Source: Kiritimatiellales bacterium (GTDB lineage: Bacteria > Verrucomicrobiota > Kiritimatiellia > Kiritimatiellales > Tichowtungiaceae). From it: a stretch of DNA of 6,734 nucleotides. This document shows positions 1-5,125 of this stretch, piece after piece. Position 1 is the first letter of the stretch. Each line of letters begins with the position of its first letter. The stretch spans positions 1 through 6,734 of the forward strand of contig JAQUXG010000094.1 of the NCBI GenBank assembly GCA_028692515.1, written 5' to 3'. The notes under the pieces were generated by a model. The model ran no database searches and was not told the DNA's origin. It saw nothing but the letters and a program-made list of their open reading frames with translations. Both the position numbers and the translations under genes were made by a program.

Positions 1-128
1 ATCTGTTTGCAGACTTCAATTAGAATATCCTGTAGAACGGCGGTGTCGGGGTCTTTGCCGCACACGCCAAAGGCGGTGCATCCGGTGCATTTGGCGGTTT
101 GTTCGCACTGATAACAAAACATACTCAT
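1..128 (-). CDS. hcp: Hybrid cluster protein (hydroxylamine/NO reductase type), N-terminal fragment
   Basis: Only the first 42 codons are inside the window; the gene runs off the left edge. The peptide begins [20 protein letters not shown] and continues with [19 protein letters not shown], the hallmark N-terminus of hybrid cluster proteins. Cysteines 5, 8, 17 and 23 give C-x2-C-x8-C-x5-C, the ligand set of the N-terminal Fe-S cluster in the class found in strict anaerobes. An extra cysteine at 14 sits where many homologues have Gly or Asn. Hcp is a cytoplasmic enzyme with an Fe-S-O hybrid cluster, linked to NO detoxification, protein S-nitrosylation and, in vitro, hydroxylamine reduction. The start at 126-128 is chosen over the internal ATG at 120-122 because an AAAGGAA-like ribosome site (134-140, minus strand) lies at a normal distance from it. 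It diverges from the permease gene and shares a 117-bp control region with an FNR-type box. Confidence 0.9.
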   Translation of the reverse strand, partial: MSMFCYQCEQTAKCTGCTAFGVCGKDPDTAVLQDILIEVCKQ

Positions 129-171
129 GAGATTTCCTTTCGGTTTCTAGTTTGCCCAATCAATGCCGAGG

Positions 172-177
172 ATTATG
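172..177 (-). promoter_or_regulatory. -10 hexamer of the hcp promoter
   Basis: On the minus strand the hexamer reads CATAAT, five of six matches to TATAAT. A transcript starting 6-7 bp downstream (about position 165) would have its +1 about 41 bp from the centre of the FNR-type box and a leader of about 36 nt before the hcp start. There is no separate -35 hexamer; the FNR-type box occupies that place, as in activator-dependent class II promoters. The transcription start is predicted, not observed. Confidence 0.55.
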
Positions 178-197
178 CTTCTTTTTGAAAACCGCTC

Positions 198-213
198 CTT
201 GATCTGCGTCAAG
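198..213. promoter_or_regulatory. FNR/DNR-type operator palindrome
   Basis: CTTGATCTGCGTCAAG contains TTGAT-N4-GTCAA, one base away from the FNR consensus TTGAT-N4-ATCAA, and it is also typical of NO-sensing DNR/NNR sites. The outer C and G extend the symmetry. It lies between the divergent hcp and permease genes. Its centre (205.5) is about 31 bp from the centre of the hcp -10 element, as expected for class II activation of hcp. It is only 40 bp upstream of the permease start, where it would sit within the promoter core. The Crp/Fnr-family regulator at 2296-2946 is the obvious candidate reader, but this is inferred. Confidence 0.7.
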
Positions 214-245
214 TTGCGTAACATTTTAAAAAAGAAGGTACTCCC

Positions 246-1274
246 GTGGAACTGGTCGTCAGCATAATCGTGAAATCGTGGGATGTCATGGCTATAATGG
301 CCCCCTACCTCCTGCTCGGATTTTTTGTCGCAGGCGTCCTCGGGGCGTTTATTCCCAAATCATTTATTGAAACTCATCTCGGGAAACGCGGACTGTGGCA
401 GATTGTAAAAGCCTCTCTGCTCGGCGTGCCGATTCCGCTCTGCTCCTGCAGCGTGATTCCCGTTACGACGTCACTGCGCCGCCACGGCGCGACTCAGGGA
501 GCGGCGATTTCATTTCTCACATCCACGCCGCAGACCGGCGTAGACAGTATCGCCGCCACCTGGGGCCTGCTCGGCCCAGTCTTCGCGGCATTCCGAGTCA
601 TCGTCGCCTTTATTACCGGTGTACTTTGCGGTGCAGCGGTCGAAGCGTTCACCCCGCCAGCAGAAGACTCTTCCAACGACTGCGACGACGAGGATTGCCC
701 CTCCTGCAATCCGGCACCCAAAGCGCATCGCTGGAAACAGGTTTTTGCCTATGGATTCGGTGTTCTGCCGCGCGACATCGGCAAGGCCCTGCTCGTCGGC
801 ATCCTCATCTCCGGACTGCTCGGGGCACTGGTTCCGGCGGATTTCTTCACCCGCTATTTGAGCTCCGAATGGCTTTCCATGCTGGCGGTTCTTGGATTGG
901 GCATTCCGCTATATGTCTGCTCGACCGGATCGATTCCCATCGCGCTGGCCATGATCGGCATGGGCCTCTCGCCCGGCGCGGCGCTGGTTTTTCTGATCAC
1001 CGGCCCGGCGACCAATGCCGCTACCATCGCCACAGTTCTCAAAACGATGGGCCGCAAGGTTGTGACCATTTATCTGATTACTCTGGCGGGTTGCTCCCTG
1101 ACCGCCGGGTGGTTGCTCAACCGCATTCTGACGACCGATGTAATTGTTGAGCAGGTTCATCATCACGCCGCCGGAACCGGTCGCTTCGAACAGATCTGCG
1201 CACTGATTCTCACCGGACTTCTCCTTTCCGCCGTTCTTCCGCGAAAGAAAAAGAGCTGTTGCTCTCATTGCTGA
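246..1274 (+). CDS. DUF318/ArsP-type permease, SO_0444-like metal efflux transporter
   Basis: This 342-residue polytopic inner-membrane protein has two homologous halves. The first carries GVPIPLCSCSVIP (residues 60-72) followed by STPQTGVDS; the second carries GIPLYVCSTGSIPIA (219-233) and TGPATNAAT (252-260). These are signature motifs of the ArsP_1/DUF318 permeases, and the Cys-x-Cys version fits the SO_0444 group described as Cu/Zn efflux transporters. A hydrophilic central loop holds Asp/Glu and Cys 146, 151 and 154, a His triplet lies at 305-307, and the tail ends KKKSCCSHC. These are plausible soft-metal ligands near the cytoplasmic face. The start is GTG, preceded by a GAAGG ribosome site at a suitable distance; the next Met (residue 15) would cut the first membrane helix. 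The exact substrate (Cu, Zn, organoarsenical or other) cannot be read from the sequence. The gene is divergent from hcp, and a hairpin follows its stop. Confidence 0.85.
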   Translation: MELVVSIIVKSWDVMAIMAPYLLLGFFVAGVLGAFIPKSFIETHLGKRGLWQIVKASLLGVPIPLCSCSVIPVTTSLRRHGATQGAAISFLTSTPQTGVDSIAATWGLLGPVFAAFRVIVAFITGVLCGAAVEAFTPPAEDSSNDCDDEDCPSCNPAPKAHRWKQVFAYGFGVLPRDIGKALLVGILISGLLGALVPADFFTRYLSSEWLSMLAVLGLGIPLYVCSTGSIPIALAMIGMGLSPGAALVFLITGPATNAATIATVLKTMGRKVVTIYLITLAGCSLTAGWLLNRILTTDVIVEQVHHHAAGTGRFEQICALILTGLLLSAVLPRKKKSCCSHC

Positions 1275-1303
1275 TAGGTTGACCGCTTCGCGATCAACCT
1301 ATC
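1273..1303 (+). repeat. Hairpin at the permease stop codon
   Basis: GATAGGTTGA (1273-1282) is perfectly complementary to TCAACCTATC (1294-1303). The inner CGC and GCG pair after one C-A mismatch around a TTC loop. The hairpin starts within the TGA stop codon of the permease. No T-run follows (the next bases are GC-rich), so it is not a standard intrinsic terminator; it may stabilise the mRNA 3' end or act with Rho. The function is inferred. Confidence 0.6.
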
Positions 1304-1473
1304 GGGCGCGGGATAAAATTGTCACTTTCTGCGTCTGCGGGGACTTCCCCTACATAAAAATACTTAAAAACTTACCTACCTTTGGTTGACGCGGCATCTG
1401 CTTTTATGGTTTTCTCTGCGCGTTACTCGCGATTCCACGGAAATTGCCTGTTCCATAAATTGAGGATTAAGAA

Positions 1474-2166
1474 ATGAAAAAAACAACGCTCGCCATTACA
1501 GCACTGCTGATCGCCGGATCGCTTCATGCAAACACCATTGAATATACAAATTCAATAAGCATGGCATCCGGGGTTGATTCCACATTCACTTTGAATAAAT
1601 TCGATGTGACTCTCGGGACATTAACCGGTGTTTACATTGCATACTGGACACAGTTTGAGGATCTTCGCGTGCAAGTAGATAACGATTCTGTAGCACCCCA
1701 GAGCGGAAACGTTGGCTTCAACTGTACCCTGTCTTCTTTTTCAAGCTCGGCTAATAATTTCGGCACAATCAACTCTCTCCTTCTTCAGGTTGTTCGAAAC
1801 CAAAACTATTCCCTTGGAGCAACCACCTCCGACGCAATAGGCGTTTTTGATGCGCAACCAGGAAGTGATGACTACAGAGACTGGGCTCCAGGAACGCTCA
1901 CCGGGTTCGATGACGGAGATATTGCATCATATGGATTTTCCGAATACACCGGAGCGGGAACCTATAGCGTCACAATCAACGCAACCATGCTGACCGGCAT
2001 AGACTTTGCAGGAGACAGTATTTACTCCAAACTCAACTCCCCGTCTTCAACGTGGAACGGAAAGGTTATATACACCTATACGCCGATTCCGGAACCGGCT
2101 ACCGCCTCAATGATGGCACTCGCAGGACTGATTGCACTGCTTGCCCGCCGTCACTTCATGGACTAA
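1474..2166 (+). CDS. PEP-CTERM exported protein, choice-of-anchor-E-like
   Basis: The 230-residue product has a classic signal peptide (MKK, then a hydrophobic stretch, likely cut after SLHA at residue 19) and a C-terminal sorting tag: IPEPATAS (205-212), a short hydrophobic helix, and RR at 225-226. PEP-CTERM tails are recognised by an exosortase, which releases or anchors the protein at the outer surface; no exosortase gene is in this window. The middle is Ser/Thr/Asn/Gly-rich and probably beta-structured. The stretch around FDVTLGTLTGVYI and the YTYTPIPEP junction resemble the choice-of-anchor E group, a tentative assignment. Its specific role is unknown; relatives are often linked to the extracellular matrix. 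GAGGA (1462-1466) sits 7 nt before the ATG. Codon use is more AT-rich than in neighbouring genes. It appears to be a single-gene transcription unit closed by the terminator at 2187-2215. Confidence 0.85.
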   Translation: MKKTTLAITALLIAGSLHANTIEYTNSISMASGVDSTFTLNKFDVTLGTLTGVYIAYWTQFEDLRVQVDNDSVAPQSGNVGFNCTLSSFSSSANNFGTINSLLLQVVRNQNYSLGATTSDAIGVFDAQPGSDDYRDWAPGTLTGFDDGDIASYGFSEYTGAGTYSVTINATMLTGIDFAGDSIYSKLNSPSSTWNGKVIYTYTPIPEPATASMMALAGLIALLARRHFMD

Positions 2167-2186
2167 CAGCACCTCCGTGCTTTTCG

Positions 2187-2215
2187 AAAAGGATGCCTTC
2201 ACGGCATCCTTTTTT
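2187..2215 (+). terminator. Rho-independent terminator
   Basis: GGATGCC (2191-2197) and GGCATCC (2203-2209) form a perfect 7-bp stem around a 5-nt loop. It is followed by six T (2210-2215) and preceded by AAAA, which can extend the stem. It lies 20 bp after the PEP-CTERM gene and separates it from the regulator. The A-run on the other side could give weak termination from the opposite strand too. Confidence 0.9.
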
Positions 2216-2253
2216 ATGTCCGCACCGAATCGCTCCGATGAAAAACCCACCTT

Positions 2254-2288
2254 TTCATCTTTCAACATTCATCTTTCATCCTTCACTC
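2254..2288 (+). repeat. Heptamer tandem repeat (TTCANNN x5) just before the regulator gene
   Basis: Five consecutive 7-bp units read TTCATCT, TTCAACA, TTCATCT, TTCATCC and TTCACTC. The first also forms the right arm of a short inverted repeat: GATGAAAA (2237-2244) pairs with TTTTCATC (2252-2259). The run ends 7 bp before the regulator's ATG and leaves it a pyrimidine-rich leader without a recognisable ribosome site. It resembles the heptanucleotide repeats known from cyanobacteria and other bacteria; whether it affects expression is unknown. Confidence 0.7.
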
Positions 2289-2295
2289 TCTTCCC

Positions 2296-2946
2296 ATGAC
2301 TGATCCATATCTGCTGATCCGTAATGCAAAATTTTTTGCCGGGCTTTCCGAAGCCGCCGGGAAACGGTTGGCCGAACTGAGTCGTCGCCGCACCGTCGCC
2401 AAACGCGATCTGCTTTTTATGGAAGGATCCGACGGCACCGCGGTTTATCTGCTCACCGCGGGAAACATCCAGCTGGTCAAAACAAACATGGACGGCAAAG
2501 AAACCGTCATTAAAACCGTCAAAGAAGGTGAGCTGTTCGCCGAAGTCATTCTCTTCGAAAAAAGCAAATTCCCCGTCACCGCCATCGCCTGTACCGAGGC
2601 GGAAGTCATTGAGCTTCCGCGCGCCGGATTCCTGAAACTGCTCAACGAAGAGGAGTTCCGCAACGATTTCATGGCGATGCTGATGCATAAGCAGCGCTAC
2701 CTCGCCGAGCGCATCCAGCAGCTCACTTCCATGGATGTCGAAGCCCGCTTCGTCGAATTCCTGCGCGACCACTACGGCGAGATGGAAAAGATCACCCCCG
2801 ACCTCTCCAAAAAAGATATTGCCTCGGCCATCGGGGCCACGCCGGAAACCTTCAGCCGCCTGCTCCAGAAACTCGAAAAACGCGATGGCTTCTCCTGGAC
2901 GGGAAAAACCATCACCGTCAACCCCGGCTTCTGGGCGGAATTCTAA
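2296..2946 (+). CDS. Crp/Fnr-family transcriptional regulator, DNR/HcpR-like
   Basis: The 216-residue protein has the standard layout: an N-terminal cyclic-nucleotide-type beta-roll (about 10-115), a long dimer helix (about 117-145) and a C-terminal winged helix-turn-helix (about 148-210). The recognition helix reads TPETFSRLLQKLE, so Glu184, Ser187 and Arg188 take the places of the FNR residues that read TTGA half-sites; CRP would have R-E-x-x-G-R. GELFAEVILFE (78-88) resembles the NO-responsive DNR rather than cAMP-binding CRP. There is only one cysteine (Cys99), so an FNR-type [4Fe-4S] cluster is not expected; haem or another ligand is possible. A nitrosative-stress regulator of hcp is the simplest reading, supported by the TTGAT-type box in front of hcp, but the genes are not adjacent. 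No clear ribosome site precedes the ATG. The TAA stop lies at the start of the long inverted repeat. Confidence 0.85.
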   Translation: MTDPYLLIRNAKFFAGLSEAAGKRLAELSRRRTVAKRDLLFMEGSDGTAVYLLTAGNIQLVKTNMDGKETVIKTVKEGELFAEVILFEKSKFPVTAIACTEAEVIELPRAGFLKLLNEEEFRNDFMAMLMHKQRYLAERIQQLTSMDVEARFVEFLRDHYGEMEKITPDLSKKDIASAIGATPETFSRLLQKLEKRDGFSWTGKTITVNPGFWAEF

Positions 2947-3046
2947 CCACGGAATACACCGAAGACACAGAAGTTTCCAAGCATTGGAAAAAAGCACCAG
3001 CCCCGCACTCTTTTCCTTTCCGTGTCTTCGGTGTATTCCGTGGTTA
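2944..3046. repeat. 103-bp inverted repeat with 25-bp perfect arms built of 9-bp units
   Basis: Arms 2944-2968 and 3022-3046 are exactly complementary over 25 bp. The match extends four more bases (to 2972 and 3018) with one mismatch. Each arm contains 9-mers of pattern CACNGAANN: CACGGAATA, CACCGAAGA, then CACAGAA or CACGGAA. The left arm begins with the TAA stop of the regulator. The 45-bp loop holds a copy of the TTCCAANCATTGGAA palindrome. No T-run follows, so it is not a typical terminator. It looks like a member of a dispersed palindromic family, and folded RNA could protect the regulator mRNA end or insulate the AsmA-like gene; both are inferences. Confidence 0.85.
2974..2990 (+). repeat. 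TTCCAANCATTGGAA palindrome, copy 1 (intergenic)
   Basis: TTTCCAAGCATTGGAAA has 7-bp arms and a 3-bp centre, and is followed by three further A. It lies in the loop of the long inverted repeat between the regulator and the AsmA-like gene, and is the only non-coding copy of the four. Confidence 0.8.
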
Positions 3047-3097
3047 ATCTCTCTCCAACCATTGCCTTTGCGGCGGGTTACGGGTAGATTCCCCGCC

Positions 3098-4438
3098 ATG
3101 AAAACACTCGGAATTATTTTTGCTGTCCTTCTAGTACTCCTCGGGCTGGCGCTGTTCGGCCTGCAGATGTTTCTCACCAAAGGTCTGACGACCGCCCTGA
3201 ATCAGGGCGTCTTTCCCGCAGTCAAAGGCATGTACGGCCTCGAAATGAGTATCACCAACGCCTCCGTTAACCTGTTCAAAGGCAGCGCATTGCTCGAAGG
3301 CTTCTCCGTCAGCAACCTCAAGGGCTATGAAGAACCCACCCTGCTCACCTTCGACACCTGCCGGCTCGATCTCGATATGATGTCCCTGCTCAAGCGCGAT
3401 CCGGTTGTGATCAAACTGGCCGAGGCCGACGGCGCGGTACTGACAGTTGAGCGCAACAAACAAAAGCTCTATAACGTCAAAGAGCTGGCCGATGCTCTCA
3501 AGCCGGTCGAAAGCAAAGAAGCTGCGCCAAAGGCCGAGCCGACCGAACCGGCGGCAAAAGCCAAACCGGTGCCGGTGCATATCCGCCGCATCGCGATCAA
3601 CTCGCGGGTGAAATATATCGACAGCGGACGCAACAGAACCTGTGACCTGAATCTGCGACTGACCGGCAGCGATCTCTTCACCGTTCCCGCCGAAGGCCAG
3701 CCGGACAGTCTGCTCGTTCTGCGCGGTTCACTGGCGCACGACAAGGATTCGTTCGCCACCGACCTCAACGCCATTCTCAAGCCGCTCACCGATCCGAAAA
3801 ATCCCAGCTTCAACGCCACCGGCAGCGTACTCGACATCAGCGCCGACTTTATCGCCGACCTGCTCAAGTCGAACGACATGGAAAGCAGCTCCTTCTCCAT
3901 CAAGCCGTCCATCACTTGCACCGAAGGACGGCTCAAGGGCTCCTATCTCGATCTGGTATTAAATGATCTCAAAGTTTACGGGGCATCAATGGATTCGTTT
4001 TCTATTCGGATCCCGATCAAAGGAACCATTCAGAAACCGGTGCCCGAATTTCCCGATCTGCAACAGTTACTCCTTTCCGAGCAGGGACTGGAAATCGGCA
4101 AAATCCTCGGTCTGCGCGAACTGAAAAAACAGCTGGGCGTCGAAACCAACGCCACGCCGCGCGATCTGCTGATCGGCGGGCTGACCAACAACGTGAAGGA
4201 AATTCAGAAAAACCCCGCCCTGAAAGGACTGATTGAGCTGATTGTACCGGATGCACAAACCAACCCCACAGTCACCAACCAGCCCTCCGGCAAGGCAACC
4301 CGCAAAACGACCGGCAAAGCCATCGGCAACGAGCTGATCGATCAGCTCGGCAAGAACGTTAAGGAACTCGACAACGACTCCATCAAAGACTCTCTACAGA
4401 ACTTTGGAACATCCCTGCTGTTTGGAACAAACCTATGA
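3098..4438 (+). CDS. AsmA-like (DUF748-type) envelope protein
   Basis: The 446-residue product begins with a single hydrophobic anchor (residues 4-26) and otherwise is a large soluble part expected in the periplasm. The opening after the anchor (KGLTTALNQGVFPAVKGMYGLEMSITNASVNLFKG and onward) follows the AsmA pattern of amphipathic strands, with LDLDMMSLLKRDPVVIKLAEADG typical of this fold. An Ala/Pro/Lys/Glu-rich linker at 137-160 separates the first block from a second strand-rich block. Near the end, IPIKGTIQKPVPEF is the usual AsmA C-terminal motif. AsmA/TamB-type proteins are linked to lipid transport and outer-membrane homeostasis, which fits its position in front of plsY. The frame stays open upstream to 2735, but the ATG at 3098 directly before the anchor is the sensible start. 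No clear ribosome site is seen; GGCGGG (3072-3077) can pair with CCCGCC (3092-3097) just before the ATG. The stop overlaps the plsY start as ATGA. Confidence 0.7.
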   Translation: MKTLGIIFAVLLVLLGLALFGLQMFLTKGLTTALNQGVFPAVKGMYGLEMSITNASVNLFKGSALLEGFSVSNLKGYEEPTLLTFDTCRLDLDMMSLLKRDPVVIKLAEADGAVLTVERNKQKLYNVKELADALKPVESKEAAPKAEPTEPAAKAKPVPVHIRRIAINSRVKYIDSGRNRTCDLNLRLTGSDLFTVPAEGQPDSLLVLRGSLAHDKDSFATDLNAILKPLTDPKNPSFNATGSVLDISADFIADLLKSNDMESSSFSIKPSITCTEGRLKGSYLDLVLNDLKVYGASMDSFSIRIPIKGTIQKPVPEFPDLQQLLLSEQGLEIGKILGLRELKKQLGVETNATPRDLLIGGLTNNVKEIQKNPALKGLIELIVPDAQTNPTVTNQPSGKATRKTTGKAIGNELIDQLGKNVKELDNDSIKDSLQNFGTSLLFGTNL

Positions 4439-5055
4439 CTTCCTCCTCCGTACTCGTTCTCTCCGCCGCCGCCTATCTCATCGGCTCCATCCCGTTCGGG
4501 TTGCTGATCGCGAAAACCAAAGGCAAAGACATCCGCAAACTCGGCAGCGGCAACATCGGCGCGACCAACGTGCTGCGTTGTCTCGGCAAACCACTCGGCA
4601 TCACCTGCTTCGTCCTCGACGTACTCAAGGGCTACCTGCCCGCCGCACTTTTTCCAATCATTGGAAATCTTCATGCCGATTTTCCAAGCATTGGAATTCT
4701 GTTTGGAGCGCTTTCGATTCTTGGCCACAACTTTCCGATTTTCCTGAAATTCAAAGGCGGAAAAGGCGTCGCCACCAGCGCAGGCGTGTTGATCGGTGTC
4801 GCGCCGCTGGCCGTCGTCCTCGGACTGCTCACCTGGGTGATCGTCTTCAAGGTCTCCGGCTACGTTTCGCTCGGCTCGATTATCGCCGCGCTGATTGTCA
4901 TCCTCGCCGGATGGATCCGCATCGGTAAATACGGCGTCGTCACCGCCATCGCCCTCACCCTGCTCGGCGGCCTTACCATCTGGCGCCACCGCTCCAATAT
5001 CCAGCGCCTGCGCGACGGAACGGAAAATAAGTTCAGTCGAAAGTCAAAAGTCTAA
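4435..5055 (+). CDS. plsY: Acyl-phosphate:glycerol-3-phosphate acyltransferase PlsY
   Basis: PlsY is an inner-membrane enzyme that transfers an acyl chain from acyl-phosphate to sn-glycerol 3-phosphate, giving lysophosphatidic acid, the first committed step of phospholipid synthesis. The 206 residues match the family's usual length and show its motifs in order: GSIPFG (17-22), GSGNIGATN (37-45), GHNFP (97-101), KGGKGVATSAGV (107-118), GYVSLGS (142-148) and HRSNIQRL (185-192). About five hydrophobic segments are visible. The loop before GHNFP carries two copies of a palindromic DNA word encoding FPIIGN (73-78) and FPSIGI (83-88); compared with remembered E. coli and B. subtilis sequences it is about 4-5 residues longer. 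The start overlaps the AsmA-like stop (ATGA), implying translational coupling. The last codons (SRKSKV and stop) lie in the left arm of a palindrome, so the tail may be repeat-derived. The partner gene gpsA follows. Confidence 0.95.
   Translation: MTSSSVLVLSAAAYLIGSIPFGLLIAKTKGKDIRKLGSGNIGATNVLRCLGKPLGITCFVLDVLKGYLPAALFPIIGNLHADFPSIGILFGALSILGHNFPIFLKFKGGKGVATSAGVLIGVAPLAVVLGLLTWVIVFKVSGYVSLGSIIAALIVILAGWIRIGKYGVVTAIALTLLGGLTIWRHRSNIQRLRDGTENKFSRKSKV
4651..4667 (+). repeat. TTCCAANCATTGGAA palindrome, copy 2 (inside plsY)
   Basis: TTTCCAATCATTGGAAA has 7-bp arms and is read in frame as Phe-Pro-Ile-Ile-Gly-Asn. It is the first of a pair within plsY, whose centres are exactly 30 bp apart. It lies in the variable loop between the LKG and GHNFP motifs. 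Confidence 0.8.
4682..4696 (+). repeat. TTCCAANCATTGGAA palindrome, copy 3 (inside plsY)
   Basis: TTCCAAGCATTGGAA has 6-bp arms; the outer 3' base is T instead of A. It is read in frame as Phe-Pro-Ser-Ile-Gly-Ile, the same frame as copy 2. The core is identical to copy 1 in the intergenic loop. Confidence 0.8.
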
Positions 5056-5103
5056 AGGTCAAATGCCCCGACTTTCAGACCTTTGACCTTTAGACTATCG
5101 ACT
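5035..5103. repeat. Complex palindrome of AGTCNAA heptamers over the plsY stop codon
   Basis: The core arms 5049-5063 (AGTCTAAAGGTCAAA) and 5082-5096 are perfectly complementary over 15 bp around an 18-nt loop. Outside them, AGTCGA (5035-5040) pairs with TCGACT (5098-5103). The left arm parses as AGTCGAA, AGTCAAA, AGTCTAA, AGGTCAAA. The reverse complement of the right arm parses as AGTCGAT, AGTCTAA, AGGTCAAA. The arms therefore differ by exactly one heptamer, which appears as an asymmetric bulge. The plsY TAA (5053-5055) lies inside the left arm. It fills most of the plsY-gpsA gap and has no T-run. Confidence 0.8.
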
Positions 5104-5106
5104 CAA

Positions 5107-5125
5107 ATAAAAACGGAGTTTTTAT
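5107..5125 (+). promoter_or_regulatory. AT-rich hairpin holding the gpsA ribosome site and start
   Basis: ATAAAAAC (5107-5114) is complementary to GTTTTTAT (5118-5125) around a GGA loop. The GGAG ribosome site (5115-5118) falls in and beside the loop, and the first two bases of the gpsA ATG (5124-5126) lie in the right arm. Only one of eight pairs is G-C, so the RNA stem would be weak; it may be chance. Confidence 0.35.

Noticed and set aside
1279..1297. Second FNR-like box, TTGAC and ATCAA halves
   Set aside because: The halves are 9 bp apart instead of 4, and they form part of the hairpin after the permease stop.
1339..1350. GGGGACTTCCCC as an operator or terminator
   Set aside because: Only 4-5 bp arms, no T-run, no link to a known site; chance cannot be excluded.
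1386..1415. Promoter for the PEP-CTERM gene from TTGACG (1386-1391)
   Set aside because: No acceptable -10 hexamer lies 16-18 bp downstream; TATGGT is only 13 bp away.
2944..3046. CRISPR array or insertion sequence
   Set aside because: There is just one inverted pair, no regularly spaced direct repeats with unique spacers, no cas genes and no transposase.
3054..3064. Fifth copy of the palindromic word (TCCAACCATTG)
   Set aside because: The 11-base core matches but the outer 3' bases do not, so the palindrome is lost; it could be a decayed copy or chance.
2735..3097. Upstream extension of the AsmA-like open frame
   Set aside because: It overlaps the regulator in another frame and the inverted repeat; the ATG at 3098 directly precedes the membrane anchor.
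2269..3180. Minus-strand open frame of 303 codons opposite the regulator
   Set aside because: It is antisense to a clear Crp/Fnr gene, crosses the inverted repeat, and has no recognisable domain.
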